In this document: positions 17,065 to 28,155 of the stretch, piece by piece
How the letters are laid out: each line of letters opens with the position of its first letter
How positions within the stretch are numbered: the stretch's first letter is position 1
DNA from: Streptomyces sp. GS7
GTDB taxonomy: Bacteria; Actinomycetota; Actinomycetes; Streptomycetales; Streptomycetaceae
Assembly: GCF_009834125.1 (NCBI RefSeq)
Contig: NZ_CP047146.1
Coordinates: 8,030,501-8,094,500, forward strand
Reading direction: 5' to 3'
Length of the DNA: 64,000 nucleotides
Position numbers and translations under genes: made by a program
The notes under the pieces: model-generated
Database searches by the model: none
What the model was told of the DNA's origin: nothing
What the model saw: only the letters and a program-made list of their open reading frames with translations

Positions 17065-18084
17065 CTACGCGCCGGGGGCGGGCTCCGGCTCCGGCTCCGG
17101 CCGCTGGGTCGCCGTCCAGGACGCGCAGAAGACCAGCAGCTTCGCGGTGAAGTTGATCCACAGCAGGAGCGCGATCGGGGTGCCGAACGCGCCGTACATG
17201 CTGCGCGCCGCGACGCCCCGCAGATAGCCGCTGAGCAGCAGCTTCAGCAGCTCGAAGCCGATCGCGCCGATGAGGCCGGCGGTGATGACGGCGCGGCGCG
17301 GCGGATGGGCGCCGGGGAGCTTGGTCAGCACGTACGCGAGCAGCGCGAAGTCGGCGAGCACCGCGATGCAGAAGCCGGCGGCCGTCAGCAGGCCGCCGGC
17401 CGCGCCGCCCTCCGGCAGCCCCATCGCCTCGACCGCCCTGCCGACCGCCGCGGACGCGAAGGCCGAGCAGCCGACCGAGACCAGGGCGACCGCGCCGAGG
17501 CCGAGCAGCAGCCCGCCGTCGCGGAGCTTGTCGAGGAAGAAGTTGCCCTTCTCGTCGGGTGCCTCCCATACGGCGCGCAGGCAGTCGCGCAGCGACCGGA
17601 CCCAGCCCACGCCGGTGAAGAGCAGGATCACACCGGCGATCAGCCCCACCGTGCCGGCGTTGTCGACCAGTCCGGCGATGTCGAGCTGCCGGGAGATGCC
17701 GGGGATCTGCTCGGCGAGCTGGGCCTCCAGCTTGTGCAACTGCCCGTCGGTGAGGGCGGCTGCGCCGATCGCGGCGCCGACGGTGAGCAGTGGGAAGAGC
17801 GCGATGAAGCTGGTGAAGGTGATGGCGGCGGCGAGCCGGGTCCAGTGGACGCGGAGCATCCGCGCGTAGGCGCGCCAGAGGTGGGAGGCGAGCAGCCGGT
17901 CGACGGCGGGAGCCAGCGCCGGGCCGACGACGGGGAGCCGCGTCAGCCAGGCGAACGGGTTGCCCCCCTCGCCGCCCCCCTGGTCCGCGCCGGGCTCCCG
18001 CTCCCCGCCGGCCCCGCGGTCACCTCCCCCGTCCCCTCCGCCGTCCCCGTCCCCGTTCCCCCGAACGCCCCGTACGCCCTTCAT
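17065..18084 (-). CDS. YihY/virulence factor BrkB family membrane protein
   Basis: A 339-residue integral membrane protein. The family core starts at RVHWTRLAAAITFTSFIALF and has six hydrophobic helices, including WINFTAKLLVFCASW near the end. The Gly/Asp-rich N-terminus is cytoplasmic. The ATG at 18084 overlaps the stop of the GtrA gene by 4 nt, so it is co-expressed as the last gene of the PAP2-ubiA-gtrA operon. The family has no established transport substrate; a link to the arabinolipid locus is inferred from the operon. Confidence 0.85.
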   Translation of the reverse strand: MKGVRGVRGNGDGDGGGDGGGDRGAGGEREPGADQGGGEGGNPFAWLTRLPVVGPALAPAVDRLLASHLWRAYARMLRVHWTRLAAAITFTSFIALFPLLTVGAAIGAAALTDGQLHKLEAQLAEQIPGISRQLDIAGLVDNAGTVGLIAGVILLFTGVGWVRSLRDCLRAVWEAPDEKGNFFLDKLRDGGLLLGLGAVALVSVGCSAFASAAVGRAVEAMGLPEGGAAGGLLTAAGFCIAVLADFALLAYVLTKLPGAHPPRRAVITAGLIGAIGFELLKLLLSGYLRGVAARSMYGAFGTPIALLLWINFTAKLLVFCASWTATQRPEPEPEPAPGA

Positions 18085-18560
18085 GCCCGCGTCGCCCTCC
18101 CGTGGCAGGTCTCCCGGTCGATCCGGAACACTAGCTTCCGCGTACCCCAGAAGCGCAGGCACGTACCCAGCGCCATGCCGATTCCCGCGCCGGAGACCAC
18201 ATCGGCGCGCGGTGAGGTCAGGCCGAGCAGGTAGTGGGAAACGCCCAGGCAGAGGAGTTGGACCAGGGCGCCGGCCACGTTCACCACGACGAAGACGCCG
18301 AACTGCCGCGGGCGGCTGTCGTCCGCGGCGGCGCCGCGGTAGGTGCCCACGGCGTTGCCCACGTAGGCGACCAGGCAACCCGCGAGGAACGACAGCGTCT
18401 TCGCACACACCGGGCCGGCACCGGCCGCACCGCGCAGCCACACGAACAGGGCCAGGTCGACGGCGTACGCGCAGCCGCCGGCGAGGGCGAAGCCGAGCAA
18501 CTCGCCGCGCAGCCCGCGCCGCACGGGGGCGGCGGGCCGGGAGGTGGGGCGGTCGCTCAT
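18081..18560 (-). CDS. GtrA-family membrane protein
   Basis: A 159-residue protein with four predicted helices, including FALAGGCAYAVDLALFVWL and TLSFLAGCLVAYVGNAVGTY. A GtrA domain ends with a charged tail. GtrA proteins act as flippase-like or accessory factors for polyprenyl-linked sugars. The mycobacterial homologue Rv3789 stands beside dprE1 and is proposed to act in arabinan assembly. Here it lies between the UbiA-type and YihY genes, which fits handling of decaprenylphosphoryl-arabinose. Confidence 0.85.
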   Translation of the reverse strand: MSDRPTSRPAAPVRRGLRGELLGFALAGGCAYAVDLALFVWLRGAAGAGPVCAKTLSFLAGCLVAYVGNAVGTYRGAAADDSRPRQFGVFVVVNVAGALVQLLCLGVSHYLLGLTSPRADVVSGAGIGMALGTCLRFWGTRKLVFRIDRETCHGRATRA

Positions 18561-18584
18561 ACGTGCCTTCGCGGAGAGGAGACG

Positions 18585-19556
18585 TCAGACGTGGGCGACG
18601 GCCATCGCGTACACCGCGAGCCAGCCGAGGCCGATGGCGGCCAGGGCGCGGTCGCGGAGGAGGACGTCTTCGGGGGCGTCGGCGGTGCCGCGGTCGGCGA
18701 AGACCGCGTAGCGCAGGACGGCGAGGAGGAACGGCACCATCGACAGCTGGCGCCAGGGCAGCAGGCCGGTGTCCGGCCGGTCGTTCTCCAGGGCCCACAG
18801 GCAGTACGCGAGCATCGCGCCGCCGGCCGCCAGCTGCCAGACGAAGCGGAGGTAGCTCTCGGTGTACTCGCGCAGCAGGGCCCGGGTCTCGCCCTTGGTG
18901 CCGGCCATCCGGACCGCCTCGGAGTAGCGCTTGGCGGCGACCATGAACAGCGCGCCGAACCCCGCGGTGATCAGGAACCAGCGGGAGAGCGGGATCCCGA
19001 GCGCCAGTCCGCCGGCCATCGCGCGCATCAGGAAGCCGCTGGTGACGACGGTGAGATCGACGACGAGGACGTGCTTGAGGCGGATGCAGTAGGCGAGTTG
19101 GATCGCGACGTAGACGGCGATGAGCACCGCGGTCGCGGTGTTGCACAGGACGGCGGTGGCCGCCGGGGCGAGCAGGGCGAGCAGTCCGCCGAGGGCGTGG
19201 GCGAGCGGGACGGGGACCTCGCCGGCGGCGACCGGGCGGTGGCACTTGTCGGGGTGGGCGCGGTCGGCGGCGGCGTCCCGGGCGTCGTTGATCAGGTAGA
19301 CGGCGGCCGCGGCGGCGGTGAACAGGACGAAGACCAGCGCCAGCTGGGTGAGGGTGTGGAGGCGGAAGAGGCGGCCCGCGGCGGCCGGGGCGGCGGCCAC
19401 GAGGACGTTCTTGACCCACTGGTGCGGGCGCGCGGTGCGCAGCAGGGCCAGCGGCAGGCGCAGCGGGCGCGGGCGGCCGGCCGGCGTGGCTCCCGGGGCG
19501 GCCGACGGGTCGGGCTGCCGCGGCTCGTCCTCAAGGAGGGCGGTGCGCTCAGCCAT
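18585..19556 (-). CDS. Decaprenyl-phosphate phosphoribosyltransferase (UbiA family)
   Basis: A 323-residue membrane enzyme of the UbiA superfamily. The Asp-rich motif NDARDAAADRAHPDKCHRP matches that of Rv3806c, which joins phosphoribosyl pyrophosphate to decaprenyl phosphate. The second Asp-rich loop is expected around the RLKHVLVVDLTVV stretch. There are eight or nine helices. The ATG at 19556 lies inside the end of the PAP2 gene (8-nt overlap), indicating coupling. The next step, dephosphorylation, would be done by the adjacent PAP2 protein. Confidence 0.9.
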   Translation of the reverse strand: MAERTALLEDEPRQPDPSAAPGATPAGRPRPLRLPLALLRTARPHQWVKNVLVAAAPAAAGRLFRLHTLTQLALVFVLFTAAAAAVYLINDARDAAADRAHPDKCHRPVAAGEVPVPLAHALGGLLALLAPAATAVLCNTATAVLIAVYVAIQLAYCIRLKHVLVVDLTVVTSGFLMRAMAGGLALGIPLSRWFLITAGFGALFMVAAKRYSEAVRMAGTKGETRALLREYTESYLRFVWQLAAGGAMLAYCLWALENDRPDTGLLPWRQLSMVPFLLAVLRYAVFADRGTADAPEDVLLRDRALAAIGLGWLAVYAMAVAHV

Positions 19557-20115
19557 GGGGGCCGCCGTGCGCCGCTCCGCTCCCCGGCGTCCCCGCGCCG
19601 GCCGCGTGCATCCATCCCGCGCCCAGCCGTGCGGTGAGCGCGCCGAGGGCGACGCCGGCCGCGATGTCGGTGGGGTAGTGGACGCCGGCCACCACCCGGG
19701 AGACGCAGACCGCACCGGCCAGGACGGGCAGCGCGGTGCGCAGCCCGGCACCGGTCCGCGTACCGGGCGGGCCGAGTCCGCGCAGCGCGACGACCGCCGC
19801 GGCGGCGGAGGTGGCGTGTGCGCTGGGGAAGGAGTGGCCGCCCACCGTGCCGACCAGGGGCGGCCGGTCCGGGAGGCGGGGGCGGGGGCGGCGGACGGCC
19901 TGTTTGACGCCGGCGCCGGCCAGGTGGGCGGCGGCGATCAGGGCGGTGCCGCGCAGCCAGGCGGCGCGCCGCGGCCGGTCGGCGGCGGCGCCCGCGAGTC
20001 CGACGGCGAGCCACAGCGCGCCGTGTTCGCCGATACGGGAGAGGGCGCGGGTGGCGGTCGCGATCCGCGGGTTCGTACCGCAGTCGCGCAGGGCCAGGAG
20101 CAGGCGGTGGTCCAT
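19549..20115 (-). CDS. PAP2 family phosphatase (putative decaprenylphosphoryl-5-phosphoribose phosphatase)
   Basis: A 188-residue membrane phosphatase. The three PAP2 signature parts are visible: KQAVRRPRPRLPDRP, GGHSFPSAHATSAAA and SRVVAGVHYPTDIAAGV. Rv3807c, the mycobacterial neighbour of the phosphoribosyltransferase gene, has this fold and is thought to remove the 5-phosphate of decaprenylphosphoryl-phosphoribose. The position directly before the UbiA gene with an 8-nt overlap supports the same role. It is the first gene of the minus-strand operon, and its promoter must lie in 20116-20389. Confidence 0.88.
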   Translation of the reverse strand: MDHRLLLALRDCGTNPRIATATRALSRIGEHGALWLAVGLAGAAADRPRRAAWLRGTALIAAAHLAGAGVKQAVRRPRPRLPDRPPLVGTVGGHSFPSAHATSAAAAVVALRGLGPPGTRTGAGLRTALPVLAGAVCVSRVVAGVHYPTDIAAGVALGALTARLGAGWMHAAGAGTPGSGAAHGGPHG

Positions 20116-20389
20116 CCGGTCTCCATGAGGGCGTCGGCGGGGACGGGGCGTCGGCGGTATGGGGCTCGGCGTAGGGGGACGGGGCTCGGCGGTGCGGGTC
20201 CCGGCGGTGTCGGCGGCCGGGGGCTCGGCGGGCGGTGGGCGCGGTCCCTTCCGACTGTCACTGCCCGGGGGCCGGGTTTCCCGGCGATTAGCCCATCCAC
20301 GCCATTAATCACTCTTTTCGGAGCGAGTCGCGGAAACATGCGGATATCCGGGCACATCTCTCCGGGTCCGCGGCACTACCGTCGCTGCC

Positions 20390-21766
20390 ATGCCGCCACC
20401 CGACACCGCCTCCCGCACCCTCACCGGCTGGGGCCGTACCGCCCCCAGCGCGGCCCGGATCGTACGGCCCGGATCGGTGGCCGAGGCGGTCGCCGCGGTG
20501 CGCGACTGCGGTCCGCGCGGCGGCATCCCGCGCGGGCTCGGCCGGGCGTACGGCGATGCCGCGCAGAACGCCGGCGGCACCGTCTGGGACATGACGGGGC
20601 TGGACCGCGTCCTGTCCGTCGACGCGGAGGCGGGGGTGGTGGTCTGCGAGGCGGGGGTGAGCCTGCACCGGCTGATGCGGGTGCTGCTGCCGCTGGGGTG
20701 GTTCGTACCGGTCACGCCGGGGACCCGCTATGTGACCGTCGGCGGCGCCGTCGGCGCCGACATCCACGGCAAGAACCACCATGTCGCGGGGTCCTTCTCA
20801 CGGCATGTGCGGTCCCTGGAACTGCTCACCGCGGACGGCGAGGTCCGCACCGCGGCCCCGGGCTCCGACCTCTTCACCGCCACCTGCGGCGGGATGGGAC
20901 TGACCGGCGCCATCCTCTCCGCGAGCGTCCAACTCCTGCCCGTACGGACCTCGTTGATGACGGTCGACACCGAACGTGCCCGGGACCTGGACGATGTGAT
21001 GGCCCGGCTGGACGCCGAGGACCACCGCTACCGCTACTCCGTCGCCTGGATCGACCTGCTGGCGCGCGGCCGGGCGCTGGGCCGGGCGGTCCTCACCCGC
21101 GGCGACCACGCGCCGCCCGGCGCGCTGTCGCCGCGCGCCCGCCGCGATCCGCTCGCCTTCCGCCCGGCGCAGCTGCCGCCCGCCCCGCGCCACCTCCCGC
21201 GGGGGCTGCTCAACCGGCACTCCGTCGCCCTCTTCAACGCGCTCTGGTACCGCACCGCGCCGCGCCGCCGGACCGGTGAACTCCGCGGGCTCGCCGCCTT
21301 CTTCCACCCGCTGGACGGTCTGCCGCACTGGAACCGCGTCTACGGGCGCGGCGGCTTCGTCCAGTACCAGTTCGTCGTGCCGTACGGCCAGGAGGACGCG
21401 CTGCGCCGGATCGTGCTGCGGATCGCGGACCGGCGCTGCCCGTCCTTCCTCGCGGTCCTCAAGCGCTTCGGGGCCGCCGATCCGGGCTGGCTGTCGTTCC
21501 CGGCCCCGGGGTGGACGCTGGCGCTGGACGTCCCCGCCGGACTGCCGGGCCTGGGTGGCTTCCTGGACGAGCTGGACGAGCGGGTCGCGTCGGCCGGCGG
21601 CCGGGTCTACCTGGCGAAGGACTCCCGGCTGCGGCCCGACCTGCTCGCCGCGATGTACCCCCGGCTCCCCGACTTCCGCGCCCTGCGCGCCGAGCTCGAC
21701 CCGCGCGGGGTCTTCACCTCGGATCTCGCCCGCCGGCTCGGCATCGCGCACCGGCCGGGCCGTTAG
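20390..21766 (+). CDS. dprE1: Decaprenylphosphoryl-beta-D-ribose 2-oxidase (DprE1)
   Basis: This 458-residue FAD enzyme oxidises the ribose 2-hydroxyl of decaprenylphosphoryl-ribose. The FAD-binding region has RGLGRAYGDAAQNAGG and TPGTRYVTVGGAVGADIHG followed by KNHH, matching the PCMH/VAO fold of DprE1. The C-terminus has YQFVVPYGQEDAL, SFPAPGWTLALDVP and AKDSR, the DprE1 substrate region. The residue corresponding to Cys387 of the mycobacterial enzyme, the covalent benzothiazinone target, is Ala378 here. The DprE2 gene follows 31 bases later. Confidence 0.92.
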   Translation: MPPPDTASRTLTGWGRTAPSAARIVRPGSVAEAVAAVRDCGPRGGIPRGLGRAYGDAAQNAGGTVWDMTGLDRVLSVDAEAGVVVCEAGVSLHRLMRVLLPLGWFVPVTPGTRYVTVGGAVGADIHGKNHHVAGSFSRHVRSLELLTADGEVRTAAPGSDLFTATCGGMGLTGAILSASVQLLPVRTSLMTVDTERARDLDDVMARLDAEDHRYRYSVAWIDLLARGRALGRAVLTRGDHAPPGALSPRARRDPLAFRPAQLPPAPRHLPRGLLNRHSVALFNALWYRTAPRRRTGELRGLAAFFHPLDGLPHWNRVYGRGGFVQYQFVVPYGQEDALRRIVLRIADRRCPSFLAVLKRFGAADPGWLSFPAPGWTLALDVPAGLPGLGGFLDELDERVASAGGRVYLAKDSRLRPDLLAAMYPRLPDFRALRAELDPRGVFTSDLARRLGIAHRPGR

Positions 21767-21797
21767 CACCCACCCCACCCCCGTGAGGACCGCTCCC

Positions 21798-22553
21798 GTG
21801 AAAGACGCCTTCGGCAGCCCCCAGTCCCTCCTCGTCCTCGGCGGCACCTCCGAGATCGGGCTGGCCACCGCCGCGCGCCTGGCCGCCCGGCGCACCCGCA
21901 CCGTCTGGCTGGCCGGGCGGCCCTCCCCGGCGCTGGAGGCGTCGGCCGGGCGGCTGCGCGCGCTGGGCGCACAGGTCCGTACGGTCCCGTTCGACGCGCT
22001 GGACACCGACCGCCACGAGGAGGTGCTGGGCAAGGTCTTCGCCGAGGGCGACCTCGACATGGTGCTGCTGGCGTTCGGTGTGCTCGGCGACCAGCCGCGC
22101 GACGAGCGGGAGCCGTCCGGCGCGGTCCGGGTGGCGGCCACCAACTACACCGGCGCGCTGTCCGCCGCCCTGATCTGCGGCCGGGCGCTGCGCCGCCAGG
22201 GCCACGGCTCCCTCGTGGTGCTGTCCTCGGTCGCCGGTGAAAGGGCCCGCCGCTCGAACTTCGTCTACGGCTCCAGCAAGGCGGGCCTGGACGCCCTCGC
22301 GCAGGGACTCGGCGACTCGCTGCACGGCACCGGCGTGCACGTGCTGGTCGTCCGCCCCGGCTTCGTGCACACCAAGATGACGGCCGGGCTGCCCGCCGCG
22401 CCGCTGGCGACCACGCCGGAGGCGGTCGCCGAGGCGATCGAGCACGGGCTGCGGCGGCGGAGCGAGGTGGTGTGGGTGCCGGGGGCGCTGCGCTGTGTGA
22501 TGGCGGTGCTGCGGCATGTGCCGCGGGCGGTGTTCCGCCGGCTTCCGCTGTGA
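21798..22553 (+). CDS. dprE2: Decaprenylphosphoryl-2-keto-ribose reductase (DprE2, SDR family)
   Basis: A 251-residue short-chain dehydrogenase. The Rossmann motif is LLVLGGTSEIGLATAARL. Catalytic residues are Ser in VVLSSVAGERAR and YxxxK in NFVYGSSKAGLDAL. It reduces the 2-keto product of DprE1 to decaprenylphosphoryl-arabinose, the arabinose donor in mycobacteria. The GTG at 21798 was selected for the GAGGAC site 8 nt upstream; another in-frame GTG is at 21783. It lies directly behind DprE1 on the same strand, as in actinobacterial cell-wall clusters. Confidence 0.92.
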   Translation: MKDAFGSPQSLLVLGGTSEIGLATAARLAARRTRTVWLAGRPSPALEASAGRLRALGAQVRTVPFDALDTDRHEEVLGKVFAEGDLDMVLLAFGVLGDQPRDEREPSGAVRVAATNYTGALSAALICGRALRRQGHGSLVVLSSVAGERARRSNFVYGSSKAGLDALAQGLGDSLHGTGVHVLVVRPGFVHTKMTAGLPAAPLATTPEAVAEAIEHGLRRRSEVVWVPGALRCVMAVLRHVPRAVFRRLPL

Positions 22554-22590
22554 GCCGGCCGGGGCCGGGCCGGCCGGGGCGGGTCCCCGC

Positions 22591-23199
22591 TCAGCAGGAG
22601 GGCGCGGGCGGGCGGGAGCGGTCCGTCTCGCCGGCCTGCCGGGGCACCGCCACCGCGGGTCCGCCGGTGCGGCCCGCGCCGCCGAAGGGATACTCGCGCT
22701 GGAGGCGCCAGACCTCGTCGGGCCCCTTCTCGTAGAGCGCGAAGCCGCCGGCCGTCCAGGTGGCGGAGAAGTCGGCCAGCTCCGTCTGCGCGCGGTCCAT
22801 GGCGTCCTCGGCGATGCCGTGCGCGACGGTGACGTGCGGGTGGTACGGGAACTGGAGCTCGCGGGCGCAGGGCCCGGAGGCGGCGCGCACCCGGTCCTGG
22901 AGGGCGGTGCAGCCGCTCGCTCCCTCGGCCAGCTTCACGTACACGACGGGCGAGAGCGGCCGGAAGGTGTCCGTGCCCTCCAGGCGGAGCGGGAAGGGGC
23001 GGCAGGCGGCGGCCACCTCGGCGAGGTGCCGCTCGATGCCGGGGAGGCCGTCGGCGTCGGCCTCGGTCGGCGGGAGGAGGGTGATGTGGGTGGGGATGCC
23101 GGAGGCGGCCGGGTCCCCGAAGCTCTCGCGCTTCCGCTGGAGGAAGCTGCCGTACGGCTCCGGGACCGCGAGCGAAACGCCGAGCGTGACGGTCCCCAC
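22591..23199 (-). CDS. 2H phosphoesterase (2'-5' RNA ligase family)
   Basis: A 202-residue protein with the two His-x-Thr/Ser signatures of the 2H phosphoesterase fold: PTHITLLPP and HPHVTVAHG. The GTG at 23199 follows a strong AGGAGGGAG site with 8-nt spacing, better than the open frame's earlier ATG at 23277. Members act on 2',3'-cyclic nucleotides or RNA ends; the substrate here is unknown. It stands between dprE2, convergent, and trpS, same strand. The C-terminal 30 residues are Pro/Gly-rich and probably disordered. Confidence 0.85.
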   Translation of the reverse strand: MGTVTLGVSLAVPEPYGSFLQRKRESFGDPAASGIPTHITLLPPTEADADGLPGIERHLAEVAAACRPFPLRLEGTDTFRPLSPVVYVKLAEGASGCTALQDRVRAASGPCARELQFPYHPHVTVAHGIAEDAMDRAQTELADFSATWTAGGFALYEKGPDEVWRLQREYPFGGAGRTGGPAVAVPRQAGETDRSRPPAPSC

Positions 23200-23313
23200 T
23201 GCGTTCTCCCTCCTGACGTTCGCGGTGCGCCTCGTGTGTGGCGCCCGCGCATCCTGCTCAGTGTGCCGGGGACGCACCTTACGCGGCGGCGTCCCCGGCC
23301 CTGTCCGGTCCGG

Positions 23314-25682
<2,369 letters not shown>

Positions 25683-25723
25683 GGCGTCCTCCGGGGCGAT
25701 CGATCGGGTCGGTCGTGGTCCCG

Positions 25724-25810
25724 GGGTACCCAGGCGGGCGGCACCTCGCGTCTGTCGCCGCGCACCGCTCCCTCGGGGTCGCTTCCCCGTGCGCCAGTCG
25801 CGGTGCGCAC
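25724..25810 (-). promoter_or_regulatory. ZTP/ZMP riboswitch (pfl motif) of glyA
   Basis: On the minus strand GCACCGC (25800-25806) pairs with GCGGTGC (25762-25768), forming P1. Immediately inside is the conserved GACTGGCG (25792-25799), then a CGGGG/CCCCG hairpin and a GGGAGCG joining segment. The second conserved block CCGCCTGGG (25729-25737) follows after a spacer. This matches the pfl motif, which senses ZTP/ZMP, in the 5' leader of glyA. How the ligand changes expression is unresolved; the aptamer ends about 40 bases before the start codon. Confidence 0.82.
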
Positions 25811-25962
25811 CGGCAGTCTACGGGCTGCCGGCCCGCTGCGTTCGGGCCCGTACGGCCGTGACCAAGCGCCCGGCCCGCCCGGCGGGAACAATAAGGAGGG
25901 GGCCGGAGCGCATCTGCCCGCACCACCGCACCGGCTCGTGCGACCTACCGAACGGAGTCCCC

Positions 25963-27168
25963 GTGACGTCCCCGGAAGAGTTCCTCGCCGCCGCCGAGGC
26001 CCACAGCGCGCACAACTACCACCCGCTGCCCGTCGTCGTGGCCACCGCCGAAGGTGCCTGGATGACGGATGTGGCCGGCCGGCGCTATCTGGACATGCTC
26101 GCCGGGTACTCCGCGCTGAACTTCGGGCACGGCAACCGCCGCCTGCTGGACGCCGCCCGCGCCCAGCTGGAGCGGGTCACCCTCACCTCCCGCGCCTTCC
26201 ACCACGACCGCTTCGCCGACTTCTGCGCCCAGCTCGCCGAGCTGTGCGGGATGGAACTCGTCCTGCCGATGAACACCGGCGCCGAGGCCGTGGAGACGGC
26301 GATCAAGACGGCCCGCAAGTGGGGCTACCGGGTCAAGGGCGTCCGGGACGGCCGGGCGAAGATCGTCGTCGCCGACAACAACTTCCACGGCCGCACCACC
26401 ACCATCGTCTCCTTCTCCACCGACCCCGAGGCGCGCGACGACTTCGGCCCGTACACCCCCGGCTTCGCGATCGTGCCGTACGGCGACCTGGCGGCGCTGG
26501 AGGCGGTGGTCGACGACGACACGGTGGCGGTGCTGCTGGAGCCGATCCAGGGCGAGGCGGGCGTCCTCGTCCCACCGCCCGGCTACCTGGCCGGGGTACG
26601 CGCGCTCACCCGGGCCCGGAACGTGCTGTTCATCGCCGACGAGATCCAGTCCGGCCTGGGCCGTACGGGCAGGACCTTCGCCTGCGAGCACGAGGGCGTG
26701 GTGCCCGACATGTACGTCCTCGGCAAGGCGCTGGGCGGCGGGGTGGTGCCGGTGTCGGCGGTGGTGTCCTCCCGCGAGGTGCTCGGGGTGTTCCGGCCCG
26801 GCGAGCACGGCTCGACGTTCGGCGGCAATCCGCTCGCCTGCGCCGTGGCGCTGGAGGTCATCGCGATCCTCCGCACCGGCGAACTCCAGCAGCGCGCGGC
26901 GGAGTTGGGCGACCACCTGCACCGCGAACTGGCGCCGCTGGTGGAACGCGGCGCGGCCGACGCGGTACGCGGGCGCGGCCTGTGGGCCGGGGTGGACGTC
27001 AACCCGTCACGCGGCGACGGCCGCACCGTCTCGGAACGCCTGCTGGCTCGCGGCGTCCTGGTCAAGGACACCCACGGCGCGACGATCCGCATCGCCCCGC
27101 CACTGGTGATCAGCAGGGAGGACCTGGACTGGGGGCTGGAGCGGGTGCGGGAGGTGTTGGGGGTGTGA
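25963..27168 (+). CDS. rocD: Ornithine aminotransferase
   Basis: A 401-residue class III PLP aminotransferase that converts ornithine to glutamate semialdehyde in arginine catabolism. Signatures are MNTGAEAVETAIKTARKWGY, IQGEAGVLVPPPGYL, the acceptor Lys in VLGKALGGGVVPVSAV, and HGSTFGGNPLACAVA. The GTG at 25963 has an ACGGAG site. The gene diverges from glyA, with a spacer of 280 bases holding the riboswitch on the other strand. A similar sequence could belong to acetylornithine aminotransferase, but the residues before the Lys favour RocD. Confidence 0.9.
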   Translation: MTSPEEFLAAAEAHSAHNYHPLPVVVATAEGAWMTDVAGRRYLDMLAGYSALNFGHGNRRLLDAARAQLERVTLTSRAFHHDRFADFCAQLAELCGMELVLPMNTGAEAVETAIKTARKWGYRVKGVRDGRAKIVVADNNFHGRTTTIVSFSTDPEARDDFGPYTPGFAIVPYGDLAALEAVVDDDTVAVLLEPIQGEAGVLVPPPGYLAGVRALTRARNVLFIADEIQSGLGRTGRTFACEHEGVVPDMYVLGKALGGGVVPVSAVVSSREVLGVFRPGEHGSTFGGNPLACAVALEVIAILRTGELQQRAAELGDHLHRELAPLVERGAADAVRGRGLWAGVDVNPSRGDGRTVSERLLARGVLVKDTHGATIRIAPPLVISREDLDWGLERVREVLGV

Positions 27169-27234
27169 CCGGGGCAGGGGCCGGGGAGCGGCCGCCCCCT
27201 ACGGCCTCCCCGCGATCCCCCGTACAGTCGGTCC

Positions 27235-28155
27235 ATGCTCCTCGGGATGATCTGTGCGCTCGCCTCCGCGCTGTGCTTCGGCACCGCCTCCGTGTTCCAG
27301 GCCGTGGCCGCGCGGGACACCACCCCCGGCACCGGTTCGGGGGTGGACGCCCGGCTGCTGCTGCGGGTGCTGACCCAGTGGCGCTATCTGCTCGGGCTGA
27401 CGCTGGACGGACTGGGGTTCCTCCTGGAGCTGGTGGCCCTGCGGTCGCTGCCGATCTACACGGTCGGCGCGGCGCTGGCGGCCACCCTCGCGGTGACCGC
27501 GGTGGTCGCGGCGCCCCTCCTGGGCACCCGCCTGGCGCGCGCCGAGTGGCTCGCGGTGGCCGTGGTCTGCGGCGGGCTGGCGATGCTGGCGCTGTCGTCC
27601 GGCGCCGAGGGGCATCTGCGGGGCACCTCCGGGCTGCGGATCGGGGTCCTGGTCTTCGCGGTCGCCGTACTGGCCTCCGGCGCGCTGGCCGGCCGGCTGC
27701 CCGACCGCGCACGGGCGGCGGCGCTGGGCCTCGGCGCGGGGTTCGGCTTCGGCGTGGTCGAGGTCGCGGTGCGCCTCATCGACGGTTTCGCGCCGCTCGA
27801 CCTCCTCACCAACCCCGCGAGCTACGCCCTGGTGATCGGCGGCGGCGCCGCGTTCCTCCTGCTGACCACCGCCTTCCAGCGCGGCTCGGTCACCGCGGCC
27901 ACCGCGGGCATGGTGATCGGCGAGACCCTCGGCCCGGCCCTGGTCGGCGTCGCCTGGCTCGGCGACCGCACCCGCGCGGGCCTGGCCCCGCTCGCCGTGG
28001 CCGGCTTCGCACTGGCGGTGGCCGGCGCCCTGGCCCTGGCCCGCTTCGGCGAGGCCCCGGCGGCGGAAACGGCGGCGGGCGCGCCTGCCGCCGGAGACGT
28101 GGCCAGGGGCAGGGGCGAGGGCGAGCCGGGGCCGGTGGCGGCGGAAACGCCGTAG
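27235..28155 (+). CDS. DMT/EamA-like integral membrane protein
   Basis: A 306-residue protein with about ten hydrophobic helices, including MICALASALCFGTASVF and GLDGLGFLLELVAL-like segments. The repeat of two five-helix halves fits the DMT transporter superfamily. Family members export metabolites, amino acids or lipids; the substrate here is unknown. The C-terminus is a Gly/Glu-rich tail. The stop codon falls within the first unit of a 14-bp tandem repeat at 28152-28235. Confidence 0.75.
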   Translation: MLLGMICALASALCFGTASVFQAVAARDTTPGTGSGVDARLLLRVLTQWRYLLGLTLDGLGFLLELVALRSLPIYTVGAALAATLAVTAVVAAPLLGTRLARAEWLAVAVVCGGLAMLALSSGAEGHLRGTSGLRIGVLVFAVAVLASGALAGRLPDRARAAALGLGAGFGFGVVEVAVRLIDGFAPLDLLTNPASYALVIGGGAAFLLLTTAFQRGSVTAATAGMVIGETLGPALVGVAWLGDRTRAGLAPLAVAGFALAVAGALALARFGEAPAAETAAGAPAAGDVARGRGEGEPGPVAAETP

